A stretch of DNA of 64,000 nucleotides, from positions 1,364,001 to 1,428,000 of the forward strand of contig NZ_LR824569.1 in assembly GCF_903969135.1 (NCBI RefSeq), read 5' to 3'. Under the pieces are notes generated by a model. The model did not search any database. It had not been told where the DNA came from and was given only the letters and a program-made list of their open reading frames with translations. Below, piece by piece: positions 1-8,176 of this stretch (the stretch's first letter is position 1; every line of letters starts with the position of its first letter). This stretch comes from Chryseobacterium sp. JV274 (lineage in GTDB: Bacteria; Bacteroidota; Bacteroidia; Flavobacteriales; Weeksellaceae). The position numbers and the translations under genes are program-made.

Positions 1-1
1 A

Positions 2-664
2 TTTGGTGAGCAGACTGCCCTTGACAATATCAACATTTCTATTGATAAAAATGAGATCATCGGTCTTCTTGGCCCAAACGGTGCCGGAAAATCTACCCTG
101 ATGAAATCTATTGTCGGAGCGCTGAAAATTGACCAGGGTGAAATCATTTTCAATGGGATGAATATCTCAAACCATGAGATTGAAAGCAAAAAGAAAATAG
201 GCTTTCTTCCTGAAAACAATCCGCTTTATCTGGAAATGTACGTAAAAGAATATCTTCAGTTTGTAGCCAATATCCACAAAATATCAGAGTCCAGAGTAGA
301 TGAGGTGATAGAACTGGTAGGAATCACACCAGAAAAATCTAAAAAAATCGGACAGCTTTCTAAAGGTTACAAACAACGTGTAGGATTGGCTCAGGCTATT
401 ATTCATCAGCCGGATTTACTGATTCTTGATGAACCTACCAATGGTCTGGATCCCAATCAAATCATTGAAATCCGTAATGTGGTAAAACAAATCGGCCAGC
501 AGAAAACCGTTTTACTTTCTACTCACATCATGCAGGAAGTGGAAGCACTTTGTTCAAGAGTTATTCTTATTCATAAAGGAAATATTCTTCAGGACTGCCC
601 TATTGATGAGTTCAAAGGTAAATTTGAAAGCCTGGAAGAGGCGTTTGCAAGTTATACAGTATAA
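2..664 (+). CDS. gldA: GldA-like ABC transporter ATP-binding protein (5' end cut by window edge)
   Basis: The frame is open from base 2, so the N-terminus lies outside the window. Visible in order are a Walker A (GPNGAGKST, bases 71-97), a Q-loop region with FLPENNPLYLE, an ABC signature (QLSKGYKQRVGLAQA), a Walker B (LLILDEPTNGLDP) and the H-loop (LSTHIMQE). The NNPLY and SKGYKQRVG stretches resemble GldA, the cytoplasmic ATPase of the GldAFG exporter needed for gliding in Flavobacterium. The C-terminus after the H-loop is short, so a different ABC-2 ATPase of the same subfamily is possible. No GldF/GldG permease gene follows; the next gene converges and a strong terminator intervenes. Confidence 0.75.
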   Translation, partial: FGEQTALDNINISIDKNEIIGLLGPNGAGKSTLMKSIVGALKIDQGEIIFNGMNISNHEIESKKKIGFLPENNPLYLEMYVKEYLQFVANIHKISESRVDEVIELVGITPEKSKKIGQLSKGYKQRVGLAQAIIHQPDLLILDEPTNGLDPNQIIEIRNVVKQIGQQKTVLLSTHIMQEVEALCSRVILIHKGNILQDCPIDEFKGKFESLEEAFASYTV

Positions 665-672
665 AGAAATAC

Positions 673-704
673 AAAATCGCCCGGAAAAATTTCCGGGCGA
701 TTTT
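673..704. terminator. Bidirectional terminator between gldA-like and flotillin genes
   Basis: A 12-15 bp inverted repeat with core ATCGCCCGG/CCGGGCGAT is flanked by A and T tracts on both sides, so it can end both the rightward ABC gene and the leftward SPFH gene. Confidence 0.85.
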
Positions 705-729
705 TTTTAAATTATTCTTCAAGTTAAAA

Positions 730-2667
730 TCAAGAATTGTTATCCGGTTTCTCCTCAATTACAGCAGCCGTTTCAGCATTTTTCTTTTGTACCTGTTCCA
801 AAAGCTGAAGTCCTAAAAGTCCGCTAATTCCGCCATTCGCTGAATCTCCGTTTCCTCCGATTAATACTTCAGGCATTATTCTTACATTCTGGCTGGCAAT
901 ATTTTCCATGATTTTCAATTGGGTAAAGTTATTTCCGCCCATTGCTTCTACAGATAACTTATAGGATTCTGCATTAGATTTACCAATGGCCAGAATTTTT
1001 TCTGCTTCTGCATTACCTGTTAATGAAATTTGTTCCGCATTTGCTTTTGCCAGCAACTCTATCTTTTCTGCTTCAGCTTTTGCGAGAAGTCTTGTTTTTT
1101 CTGCTTCACCTGTGGCCAACAGCTTCAATCTGTCTCCTTCTGCATTCGCCTGCAATCTTACGGAATTGGCATCTCCGGTTGCTTTTTTCACTGATGCATC
1201 AGCTATTCTTTCCGCAATCACAACACCCTGATCCGCTTTTACAATTTCTTTCTGCATATCAGCAACAGCCGTTTCTTTTTCCAGAGCCTGACGCGTTTCC
1301 TGAGCCAGCATTTCAGTTTCGTAAGTAATTTTCTGTTCTTCCGCCAATTTTCTATCCGTTAAGGTTTTCATTAAACTTTCCGGAGGAACAATCGCTCCTA
1401 TCAAAGTATCTACTGCATTTACATTATATTGTTCCAAAACACTGCTGATGTGGTCTTTTGCCGACTGCTGTCTTTCTTTTCGCGTTCCCAGAAATGCAAT
1501 CACATCACTATCCTGCGCTGAATTTCTAAAATAATTTCCAATAGTTGGCTCTAAAACCTGGCTTACAAGATTGATCATATTTCCAAAGCGTGCAATCACT
1601 TTTGGAGCTTCATACGTCGGAATATGGATGATTTGCGAAACATCAAGATTGAAAGGGAAACCGTCTTTACTTCGTACCGTAATCGTTGAGAGGTTTTTAT
1701 CCAGCTGGTGAGATTCGCTTCTTTCATAAGCCCAGTTCAGTACCAAATTGGTGGTAGGAACAAGTTCAACCTTCATAATATAAGGATTGATGGGATATTT
1801 TCCGGGACCAATGGGTTCTGCCCAAACTCCTTTACGGCTTTTCTCAACAATGTTTCCATGTTTAAAATCAATCCCGCTCAAATCTTGTCCTTCTTCTCCT
1901 ACATAGCTGATAATAACTCCCACATGGCCAATTGGAATTTCCGTCATTTTCACCATTTCAACTTTTGTAAACCAGGGATTCAGGAAATAAGAACCCGCCA
2001 GAATTACCTGCTCCTGAAGACCTTTAAATCCTCCGCTATTTAAAAAAGTATCTACATCCTGAAATTTATTATGTCCATTGATAATTTTACCCGCAATCTG
2101 ACCTTCTGCTAAAGGGTCTCCTTCCATGGTTGTGATAACCCCCACTGCATTATCAGGAATCTGAGTCATATCCGTTAATTCTATTTCAAATAATAACGTG
2201 TTGATTCTATAGGATCCTGGTGCAATAATCGCGGTCTGACGGCCTTTTCTTCCTCCGTTTTTCAAAAAAGCTTCAGCATCCTGAAAAGAATCACAATCAA
2301 CTTTTCTACCTAAGATTCTTCCGGTTTCTAGTTCTACCCCATCTTTTGCCAGCAATAATCCTATTTTTCCGGTCGGAATCACTGTAAAAGATTGAAAATC
2401 GATAGTATATTGCCATATCCATTTTCTGAAATATACGCCCGGAGCTAATGTCTGAGCCTGAAAACCCGCTTCTCCACCGGTTGCAATAATTCTTCCTTCC
2501 GGAAGTTCCTGCTTGCCAACCAACACAAATTTCTTGGTTACCAAACCTATTTTGTCCTGAGGAACAATGATTAATCCAAAGAAAATTCTTAAAATGAATT
2601 TATAAAAAAGTACGCACAAAAGTGCAATTACGGCCGGAACCATCCAGCCATGAAAAGCTAATTCCAT
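730..2667 (-). CDS. Large flotillin-like SPFH/Band 7 membrane protein
   Basis: 645 residues. A single N-terminal membrane segment (about 8-33) anchors the protein. Residues 35 to about 310 contain four related segments, each opening with (V/I)P..(K/A/H)(I/V)G(L/V) and closing with PG.Y or AGSY. An SPFH core follows (about 320-440), then a long Ala/Glu/Lys-rich coiled coil (about 440-590) with repeated AEAEK units typical of flotillins, and a Gly-rich tail. Flotillins organise membrane microdomains and oligomerise by the coiled coil. The fourfold N-terminal repeat is more than a plain flotillin has. Transcribed alone and leftward. The start has no Shine-Dalgarno sequence, normal for this phylum. 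Confidence 0.85.
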   Translation of the reverse strand: MELAFHGWMVPAVIALLCVLFYKFILRIFFGLIIVPQDKIGLVTKKFVLVGKQELPEGRIIATGGEAGFQAQTLAPGVYFRKWIWQYTIDFQSFTVIPTGKIGLLLAKDGVELETGRILGRKVDCDSFQDAEAFLKNGGRKGRQTAIIAPGSYRINTLLFEIELTDMTQIPDNAVGVITTMEGDPLAEGQIAGKIINGHNKFQDVDTFLNSGGFKGLQEQVILAGSYFLNPWFTKVEMVKMTEIPIGHVGVIISYVGEEGQDLSGIDFKHGNIVEKSRKGVWAEPIGPGKYPINPYIMKVELVPTTNLVLNWAYERSESHQLDKNLSTITVRSKDGFPFNLDVSQIIHIPTYEAPKVIARFGNMINLVSQVLEPTIGNYFRNSAQDSDVIAFLGTRKERQQSAKDHISSVLEQYNVNAVDTLIGAIVPPESLMKTLTDRKLAEEQKITYETEMLAQETRQALEKETAVADMQKEIVKADQGVVIAERIADASVKKATGDANSVRLQANAEGDRLKLLATGEAEKTRLLAKAEAEKIELLAKANAEQISLTGNAEAEKILAIGKSNAESYKLSVEAMGGNNFTQLKIMENIASQNVRIMPEVLIGGNGDSANGGISGLLGLQLLEQVQKKNAETAAVIEEKPDNNS

Positions 2668-2898
2668 AGTTTTGTTTTTTATTTTTGATTATAATTGAAA
2701 ACAGGGGTTGTGCTCTGATTCTTCAGAATATGAAAAAACAGAGTACGAATTATGTGATAATTCTTTCGAAAAAATTAAGAAATTACAGGAGGAGATGTAT
2801 TAAAAATCGTGAAGATGATTTCTGATACTTTTAATAGAAAAAACTTAAAATTAATTAGTTTCATTTTGATAATAAAGGAACGAGATCCTTTGATGGTA

Positions 2899-2906
2899 CA
2901 AATGTA
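2899..2906 (-). promoter_or_regulatory. Possible -7 box for the flotillin gene
   Basis: Read leftward it is TACATTTG, an exact TAnnTTTG. The nearest TTG is 24 bases upstream, slightly beyond the usual 17-23. It would give a leader of about 225 bases, so support is modest. Confidence 0.35.
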
Positions 2907-3068
2907 CAGAAGAAAAGTATTCAGTTGTTTCAAAAACTGACAATATTTCACAAACAAAAATACAACAAATTGATAATCAATACAATTATTTCTAAAAATA
3001 AATATTTAGCGGTCTCCGAAATCTCTTCCCGGCACTCTATATTCTTCTTTTTAATTAAAATATGGCGC

Positions 3069-3076
3069 TATATTTG
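3069..3076 (+). promoter_or_regulatory. Bacteroidota -7 box upstream of the 3112 gene
   Basis: TATATTTG matches TAnnTTTG exactly and lies 35 bases before the ATG. No clear TTG -33 element is seen at the expected distance. Confidence 0.5.
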
Positions 3077-3111
3077 ATAGACTCTGAAATGTTAACCAAT
3101 AGCCACTCAAT

Positions 3112-3549
3112 ATGATAAAGCACATTTTACTAGGAACTTTCTGCTTGGCTCAATTTTCTTTTGTTTATGCCAAAGAGGTTCCGAATCCGAAAACAGATAT
3201 TTCTGTAGCTTCTTCTGCTCTTCAACAAGTACCCAAAACAGTTATTATTAAAACCAAAAAGTTCAAGATCAGAATCGACAAACAGCCAAACGGCAAATAC
3301 CTTTATCAGTCATGGAATGCCAATGCAAAGATCACGGCAAAACCAAGCATGATCATCAGCGATGGTGAAATGATTCCTGACGGTACTGGAGGGAATTATT
3401 ATATCACTTTCAGCAATGAGGGGCACAGCTACCAGATCTGGAGAAATTACCTTACAGATTCTCCTAAAAAAGCGCCTTACACACTGGTTGTCAACGATGC
3501 CAATGATAATGAAATTGTACGTCAGGACGGATATGTAGTCAAAAATTAG
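3112..3549 (+). CDS. Small secreted protein of unknown function
   Basis: 145 residues. A signal peptide (1-20, ending FVYA-KE) predicts export. The mature part is basic and beta-rich with no motif I recognise, and ends in DGYVVKN without a T9SS tail. It is monocistronic, with a -7 box before it and a hairpin after it. Function not assigned. Confidence 0.75.
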   Translation: MIKHILLGTFCLAQFSFVYAKEVPNPKTDISVASSALQQVPKTVIIKTKKFKIRIDKQPNGKYLYQSWNANAKITAKPSMIISDGEMIPDGTGGNYYITFSNEGHSYQIWRNYLTDSPKKAPYTLVVNDANDNEIVRQDGYVVKN

Positions 3550-3560
3550 AATGAAATAAA

Positions 3561-3595
3561 AGCTGGAAGCTGGAGGAGAGAAACTGGAAATTGTT
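3561..3595 (+). repeat. GCTGGAAGCTGG repeat half-element
   Basis: This stretch, containing AGCTGGAAGCTGGAGGAGAG, is closely similar to the arms of the inverted repeat at 50125-50292, suggesting a dispersed intergenic repeat family in this genome. Confidence 0.5.
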
Positions 3596-3654
3596 ACAGT
3601 CTGTCTATAACTTTACTTTAAGAACTCAAAATTCGCCTTCCTTTGTATAAACTG

Positions 3655-3680
3655 AAATCCTGCGTTGATGCGGGATTTTT
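3655..3680. terminator. Terminator after the 3112 gene
   Basis: Stem AAATCCTGC/GCGGGATTT (one G-T pair) with a 6-base loop and a following T run. It overlaps the very end of the convergent patatin gene. Confidence 0.75.
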
Positions 3681-4480
3681 TATGTTCCGGACTGTTTTAA
3701 TTCTTCAAAATAACCACTGGTTTCATAGCTTTCTTTAGCTGCTTTATAACCAATATTAAAAATCTGTTCCAGCCTGTCTTTTCCACGTTCAAAAGTACCG
3801 TAAGCCGCTAGTTTTTGAGAGGAAATGAACCAGTCACAGTAATCAAATTTTATTTTTTCAATTCTATAGGAAAGTAAATCATAGGAACGGGAAACGATTG
3901 CTTTAATGGAGTTCAGGTCTTTGATTTTAGCTTCGTTGGGTGGAGAAACAAATACTCCGATGAGCTTATCACAGTCATCTCTGATGATATCTGCCGGAAA
4001 GTTGTTCAGTACACCTCCATCACAGTACATTTCCTCTCCAATAATGTAAGGGGTTGTTATTCCGGGAATGGAACACGAGGCAATGATAGCATCCACAATC
4101 TCAAAATCTTTGTCAAAAATCTTCTGGGTTCCGGAAACCAGCTCTGTGGCCACAATTTTTACTTCAATATCGAGATCACCCAATTTCATTTCATGAAAAA
4201 TAGGCTTCAGATAGTTCCGGAAAATCACTGAAGAAACAAACCCCGGCTGATTGAATGTAAAATGTTTCCAGTTGAAAAAATATACAGAATTGAAAAATTC
4301 CAGAATTTCTTCCGGCGTTTTTCCGATAGCATGAAGACATCCTACAATAGATCCTGCACTACAGCAGGAAAGGATATCTACTTCAATTCCTTTTTCCTGT
4401 AAGAATTTTAATACTCCTGCATGAGCGATTCCTTTGGTACCGCCGCCTGATAAAACAAGTCCTACTCTGTCAAAATTCAT
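3680..4480 (-). CDS. Patatin-like phospholipase family protein
   Basis: 266 residues. The N-terminus has the patatin oxyanion loop GGGTKG (12-17). The nucleophile is Ser41 in CSAGS; the usual GxSxG has Cys in place of its first Gly here. The catalytic Asp is in DGG (about 154), giving the Ser-Asp dyad of the RssA/patatin lipases. No signal peptide, so it is probably cytoplasmic or peripheral on the inner membrane, where it would hydrolyse acyl esters of phospholipids. Transcribed leftward, separate from lpdA by a terminator. Confidence 0.88.
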   Translation of the reverse strand: MNFDRVGLVLSGGGTKGIAHAGVLKFLQEKGIEVDILSCCSAGSIVGCLHAIGKTPEEILEFFNSVYFFNWKHFTFNQPGFVSSVIFRNYLKPIFHEMKLGDLDIEVKIVATELVSGTQKIFDKDFEIVDAIIASCSIPGITTPYIIGEEMYCDGGVLNNFPADIIRDDCDKLIGVFVSPPNEAKIKDLNSIKAIVSRSYDLLSYRIEKIKFDYCDWFISSQKLAAYGTFERGKDRLEQIFNIGYKAAKESYETSGYFEELKQSGT

Positions 4481-4589
4481 AGAATAAATGTAAGGAAACA
4501 GCCTGAAATAATCGAGTTAATTTTTATAAATATGCTGATTTTAAAATTATTTTAATAAAATCAATGGTTTTATTAATGTATTTCAACGA

Positions 4590-4615
4590 AAAAGCCCGGA
4601 TATCTCCGGGCTTTT
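4590..4615 (-). terminator. Terminator of lpdA
   Basis: Perfect 11-bp stem AAAAGCCCGGA/TCCGGGCTTTT with a 4-base loop; read leftward it runs into a T-rich stretch just after the lpdA stop. Confidence 0.85.
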
Positions 4616-4641
4616 ATATATTGATTTCTGTATATTTCAGA

Positions 4642-6030
4642 TTAAATGTGAATCACTTCACCGTAAGCAGCAGCAGCAGCTTCCATAATTGCTTCAGAAA
4701 CTGTTGGGTGCGGGTGAATAGACTTGATGATCTCGTGACCTGTAGTTTCCAGTTTTCTAGCTACCACAGCTTCAGCCACCATATCCGTTACTCCTTCACC
4801 AATCATGTGGCATCCTAACCATTCACCATATTTAGCATCGAAGATTACTTTGATAAACCCGTCTGTGTTTCCGTTTGCAGTAGCTTTACCACTTGCAGAA
4901 AGAGGGAATTTACCAACTTTGATTTCGTATCCTTTTTCTTTAGCCTGCTTTTCAGTAAGACCTACAGAAGCTACTTCAGGGTGACAGTAAGTACATCCAG
5001 GAATATTGCCATAGTCGATTTTTTCAACGTGCATCCCTTTGATTTTCTCAACACAAGTGATTCCTTCTGCAGAAGCAACGTGAGCCAAAGCCTGAGTTGG
5101 GATGATATCTCCGATTGCATAGTAACCTGGTACTGAAGTTTCGTACCACTCGTTTACCAATACTCTTCCTTTATCTGTCTGGATTCCTACTTCTTCTAAT
5201 CCGATATTCTCGATATTAGCAGCAATACCTACAGCAGATAATAAGATATCAGCCTCAAGAGTGATGTTTCCGTTAGCTGTTTTTACAGTAGCTTTTACTC
5301 CTTCACCGCTTGTATCAACACTTTCTACAGAAGCGTTTGTCATAATTTCAATTCCTGTCTTTTTCAGAGATTTCTCCAGGTGTTTAGAGATTTCTTCGTC
5401 TTCTACAGGAACGATGTTTGGCATAAATTCAACAACAGTTACTTTAGTTCCCATTGTGTTATAGAAGTCAGCAAATTCTACCCCGATAGCTCCAGAACCT
5501 ACAACAATCATAGATTTCGGCTGCTCAGGAAGAGATAATGCCTGTCTGTATCCGATTACTTTTTTACCATCCTGTGGTAAGTTTGGTAATTCTCTTGAAC
5601 GAGCTCCTGTAGCGATGATAATGTGAGTAGCTGAATATTCAGTTACTTTACCTTCTTTATCTGTCACAGAAACTTTTTTACCTTTCTGTACTTTTGCAGT
5701 ACCAAGAATTACGTCAATCTTATTCTTTTTCATCAAGAATTCGATTCCTTTGCTCATTTTGCTGGCAACACCACGGCTTCTCTGAATTACATTCGGGAAT
5801 TCAAAGCTAGCCTCCACTTTATTCAAACCATAATCTTCAGCATGGTTGATATAATGAAAAACCTGAGCAGATTTCAATAAAGCTTTAGTTGGAATACATC
5901 CCCAGTTAAGGCAGATTCCTCCTAAATTTTCTTTCTCGATAATTGCGGTTTTGAAACCTAATTGCGCTGCTCTGATCGCAGTAACATATCCACCAGGACC
6001 ACTTCCAATGACAATAATATCGTAATTCAT
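4642..6030 (-). CDS. lpdA: Dihydrolipoyl dehydrogenase (E3)
   Basis: 462 residues, full family length. FAD-binding GSGPGG (9-14), the redox-active disulfide Cys40/Cys45 in GGICLNWGCIPTKAL, an NAD-binding GSGAIGVEFA near 180, and the C-terminal HPHPTVSEA with the catalytic His-Glu pair are all present. It reoxidises dihydrolipoamide in the pyruvate, 2-oxoglutarate or branched-chain complexes or the glycine cleavage system. The fused E1 gene at 32.3-34.7 kb is a possible partner, though they are not co-transcribed. Monocistronic with its own terminator. Confidence 0.97.
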   Translation of the reverse strand: MNYDIIVIGSGPGGYVTAIRAAQLGFKTAIIEKENLGGICLNWGCIPTKALLKSAQVFHYINHAEDYGLNKVEASFEFPNVIQRSRGVASKMSKGIEFLMKKNKIDVILGTAKVQKGKKVSVTDKEGKVTEYSATHIIIATGARSRELPNLPQDGKKVIGYRQALSLPEQPKSMIVVGSGAIGVEFADFYNTMGTKVTVVEFMPNIVPVEDEEISKHLEKSLKKTGIEIMTNASVESVDTSGEGVKATVKTANGNITLEADILLSAVGIAANIENIGLEEVGIQTDKGRVLVNEWYETSVPGYYAIGDIIPTQALAHVASAEGITCVEKIKGMHVEKIDYGNIPGCTYCHPEVASVGLTEKQAKEKGYEIKVGKFPLSASGKATANGNTDGFIKVIFDAKYGEWLGCHMIGEGVTDMVAEAVVARKLETTGHEIIKSIHPHPTVSEAIMEAAAAAYGEVIHI

Positions 6031-6142
6031 TACTTTAAAAATTTTTATGCGAATTTAAGGAAAAATATTGGATGTTTGATGTTTCTGTAAACCGATCTTA
6101 AAATGCATCAATAAAGCTATTTTCATTCAATTTTAAACAAAT

Positions 6143-6168
6143 AAAGAGGATACAAACGCATCCTCTTT
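6143..6168 (-). terminator. Probable terminator of the 6258 gene
   Basis: 9-bp stem AAAGAGGAT/ATCCTCTTT; read leftward it is followed by a T-rich run (TATTTGTTT). Confidence 0.6.
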
Positions 6169-6257
6169 CAATAAATTTTATTTTATATTAAAAACTTCTC
6201 AAAATTTAAAATATAAAAAACGGCTTTTTTTATTTTAATAACCGCAAAAATTCTGTA

Positions 6258-6521
6258 TTATTTAGCCTGTCTAAGTAATCGTTTTTCAGTCGCATATCTT
6301 TGATTTAAGGCTTTCATCTGATCCCTTTTCATCTGTTTGGTAGCAAGCGGATGATTAAGAATGAGCTTTTTCTCAGTGTTATATTTTTTGGTGAGCTCTT
6401 GCATTTTAATATTAACCAATTCCGTTTTTGATGGATGTGGAGGAGCTGGTGGACGTTTCTGGGCAGAAACATTCATTGATAAACCTAATACTAATAGTGT
6501 TGAAATTAAAAACTTTTTCAT
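6258..6521 (-). CDS. Small secreted basic helical protein
   Basis: The frame opens at 6548 but the third Met (6521) directly precedes a good signal peptide (MKKFLIS...NVSA-QKR) and is preferred, giving about 87 residues. The mature protein has a Pro-rich stretch (RPPAPPHP) followed by a Lys/Arg-rich helix. Small periplasmic proteins of this make-up are common in Chryseobacterium; function unknown. Followed by a hairpin. Confidence 0.65.
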   Translation of the reverse strand: MKKFLISTLLVLGLSMNVSAQKRPPAPPHPSKTELVNIKMQELTKKYNTEKKLILNHPLATKQMKRDQMKALNQRYATEKRLLRQAK

Positions 6522-6719
6522 GATGTTCATATTTTTGAATGACTTCAATAAATTTTATAATTTTCATTAAATTCATTCCGGTTCGTTATAAATCTTGCAT
6601 ATATCATACCAATATTTTTTTGGAAAGTAAAACCCACACTGCAAAATTATTGGCTCATTTGAAATAATGGCTGTTAATAACGGCCTATTTTTCATACATT
6701 TATCTTTTAATAAGCACCT

Positions 6720-7106
6720 ATGAAAACGTCTGTAAAAAAGGGCAATCTAACCAAAGACAGTATCTGGATGAAAGAACCTGAAGTCCACGATTTTCCTGCA
6801 GCACAGGATTATCTGGAACTGCTTTTTGAACCGGATAAAGCCAGAAAAATGGTTGAAAAATTAAAGGCAGCCCCTACCATTACAAAAAAATCGAAAGATA
6901 TTTTAAGAGCCAGCAAGCTTGCCCTTCTTCCTGAAACCAATATTCATGTAAAAGAAAACCTGAAAAAAGTAGAAAAAAATAAAAAACTTTCGCCCATACT
7001 TTTGGTAAGAGGTGAAAATGAACTGATTATTGCAGATGGTTACCACCGCCTTTGCTGCAGCTATTATCTTACCGAAGATCTGGAAGTCCCGTGTAGGCTG
7101 GTTTAA
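6720..7106 (+). CDS. Hypothetical protein with ParB/sulfiredoxin-like C-terminus
   Basis: 128 residues, no signal peptide. The C-terminal half (SPILLVRGENELIIADGYHR) resembles the ParB/Srx fold, in which a strand is followed by (D/V)G.HR; DGYHRLCCSYYL fits this pattern. It is not beside a ParA gene and lacks a ParB HTH, so it is not a partition protein. Monocistronic and rightward. Precise role unknown. Confidence 0.6.
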   Translation: MKTSVKKGNLTKDSIWMKEPEVHDFPAAQDYLELLFEPDKARKMVEKLKAAPTITKKSKDILRASKLALLPETNIHVKENLKKVEKNKKLSPILLVRGENELIIADGYHRLCCSYYLTEDLEVPCRLV

Positions 7107-7198
7107 TATTTCTCAACAGTTATTACATTCTTAAATAGTGATTTATTTAAAAATATATAATTTATTAAGTTTTATTTAATTTTTAGTTATTTTTTTTC

Positions 7199-7206
7199 TA
7201 TATTTG
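7199..7206 (+). promoter_or_regulatory. -7 box for the 7229 gene
   Basis: TATATTTG, an exact TAnnTTTG, ending 22 bases before the ATG; the upstream stretch is very AT-rich but has no TTG at the standard spacing. Confidence 0.55.
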
Positions 7207-7228
7207 ATCGAAACCAAATTTCCAACAC

Positions 7229-8110
7229 ATGAAAAAATACATTTTGATCCTTTTATTTGGAACCCTTCCCTTAACTGCACAAGTAGGTATTAATACTACA
7301 ACTCCTAACAGCACACTTGCTGTAAATGGTTCCTTGAGGGCTGGCTATAGTGAAGTCACCGCCACTGCTTATAATATTCTGACTACTGATCATTATATTA
7401 CTTATAATGGAACAGCCGATGCCACATTTACCCTTCCTGTCATCGGAACCGGAACAACGAGTTTTACGGGGAGAATTTATAAGATCAAAAACATTTCGCC
7501 GAATAATATCACACTTCAGGCTTCCAGCGGTAATACCCTAAGAATTGACAACACTCCTGTTGCTTCTTTTGTGATTCCTATCGGTGCCTATGCTGAAGTT
7601 GTGAACAACAGCAATACAACTGGCGGAACATGGGATTTGTCTTTTACAGTTCTTCCTAAACCGAGCAATGTGGAAATCTATGGAACGCAAGTTCTCATTC
7701 CTCCTCATAGACTTGGAACAGCACCTGTTGCCGACTGGACTAACCATGGTAATCCTGGTTATGATACAGGAACAACCAATGACAGATGGTGGATCATTAG
7801 CAAAACATCAGTAGATAATGCTCACACGTCACTCTATTCCAATGCCAGCAGAATGACCTTGGTTTATGAATATCAGGGTACTCCGTTCAACGTTACCAAT
7901 ATGTATCCAATCCTTACAGCAGGAAATAATTCAAGTTTCCCGGATGTATTTACAGCATCTTTTGTAAGCCTTGCCAATAACGGTACTGCCGGAAGAACAA
8001 GACTTACTGTATCTGTAGCCCGTATAGATTTCATTGGAAATAACGGATCTAATAACAGTAACTGGACAGGAACATTCTTATTGAACGTTCTACTAGCCCG
8101 AAAATACTAG
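7229..8110 (+). CDS. Secreted surface protein of unknown function
   Basis: 293 residues. Signal peptide 1-17 (MKKYILILLFGTLPLTA) followed by QVGINTTTPNSTLAVNG, the opening found in many Flavobacteriia exported beta-rich proteins. The same opening recurs in the 35252 gene. The body is Thr/Asn/Gly-rich, as in beta-sandwich extracellular proteins. It ends with LLARKY and has no visible T9SS sorting domain. Ends at a very strong shared terminator. Confidence 0.75.
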   Translation: MKKYILILLFGTLPLTAQVGINTTTPNSTLAVNGSLRAGYSEVTATAYNILTTDHYITYNGTADATFTLPVIGTGTTSFTGRIYKIKNISPNNITLQASSGNTLRIDNTPVASFVIPIGAYAEVVNNSNTTGGTWDLSFTVLPKPSNVEIYGTQVLIPPHRLGTAPVADWTNHGNPGYDTGTTNDRWWIISKTSVDNAHTSLYSNASRMTLVYEYQGTPFNVTNMYPILTAGNNSSFPDVFTASFVSLANNGTAGRTRLTVSVARIDFIGNNGSNNSNWTGTFLLNVLLARKY

Positions 8111-8124
8111 ATATCTTCAAAAAA

Positions 8125-8170
8125 TTAAAAAACAAAAAGAGCAGGAATTTCTGCTCTTTTTGTTTTTTAA
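8125..8170. terminator. Strong bidirectional terminator
   Basis: Perfect 20-bp inverted repeat around a 6-base loop, core AAAGAGCAG/CTGCTCTTT with A/T tails, between the convergent 7229 and GH3 genes. Confidence 0.92.
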
Positions 8171-8176
8171 TTTAAT

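Larger units (their letters stand above)
2668..3111. other. 444-bp intergenic region between divergent genes
   Basis: No convincing gene. A leftward open frame at 2775-2957 has no signal peptide, no recognisable domain and no start context, and is taken as chance. The region holds a possible leftward -7 box (2899-2906) and a rightward -7 box (3069-3076). Confidence 0.6.

Noticed and set aside
2775..2957. Leftward open frame of 60 codons
   Set aside because: No signal peptide, domain or promoter of its own; composition like surrounding intergenic DNA and it contains a -7 box.
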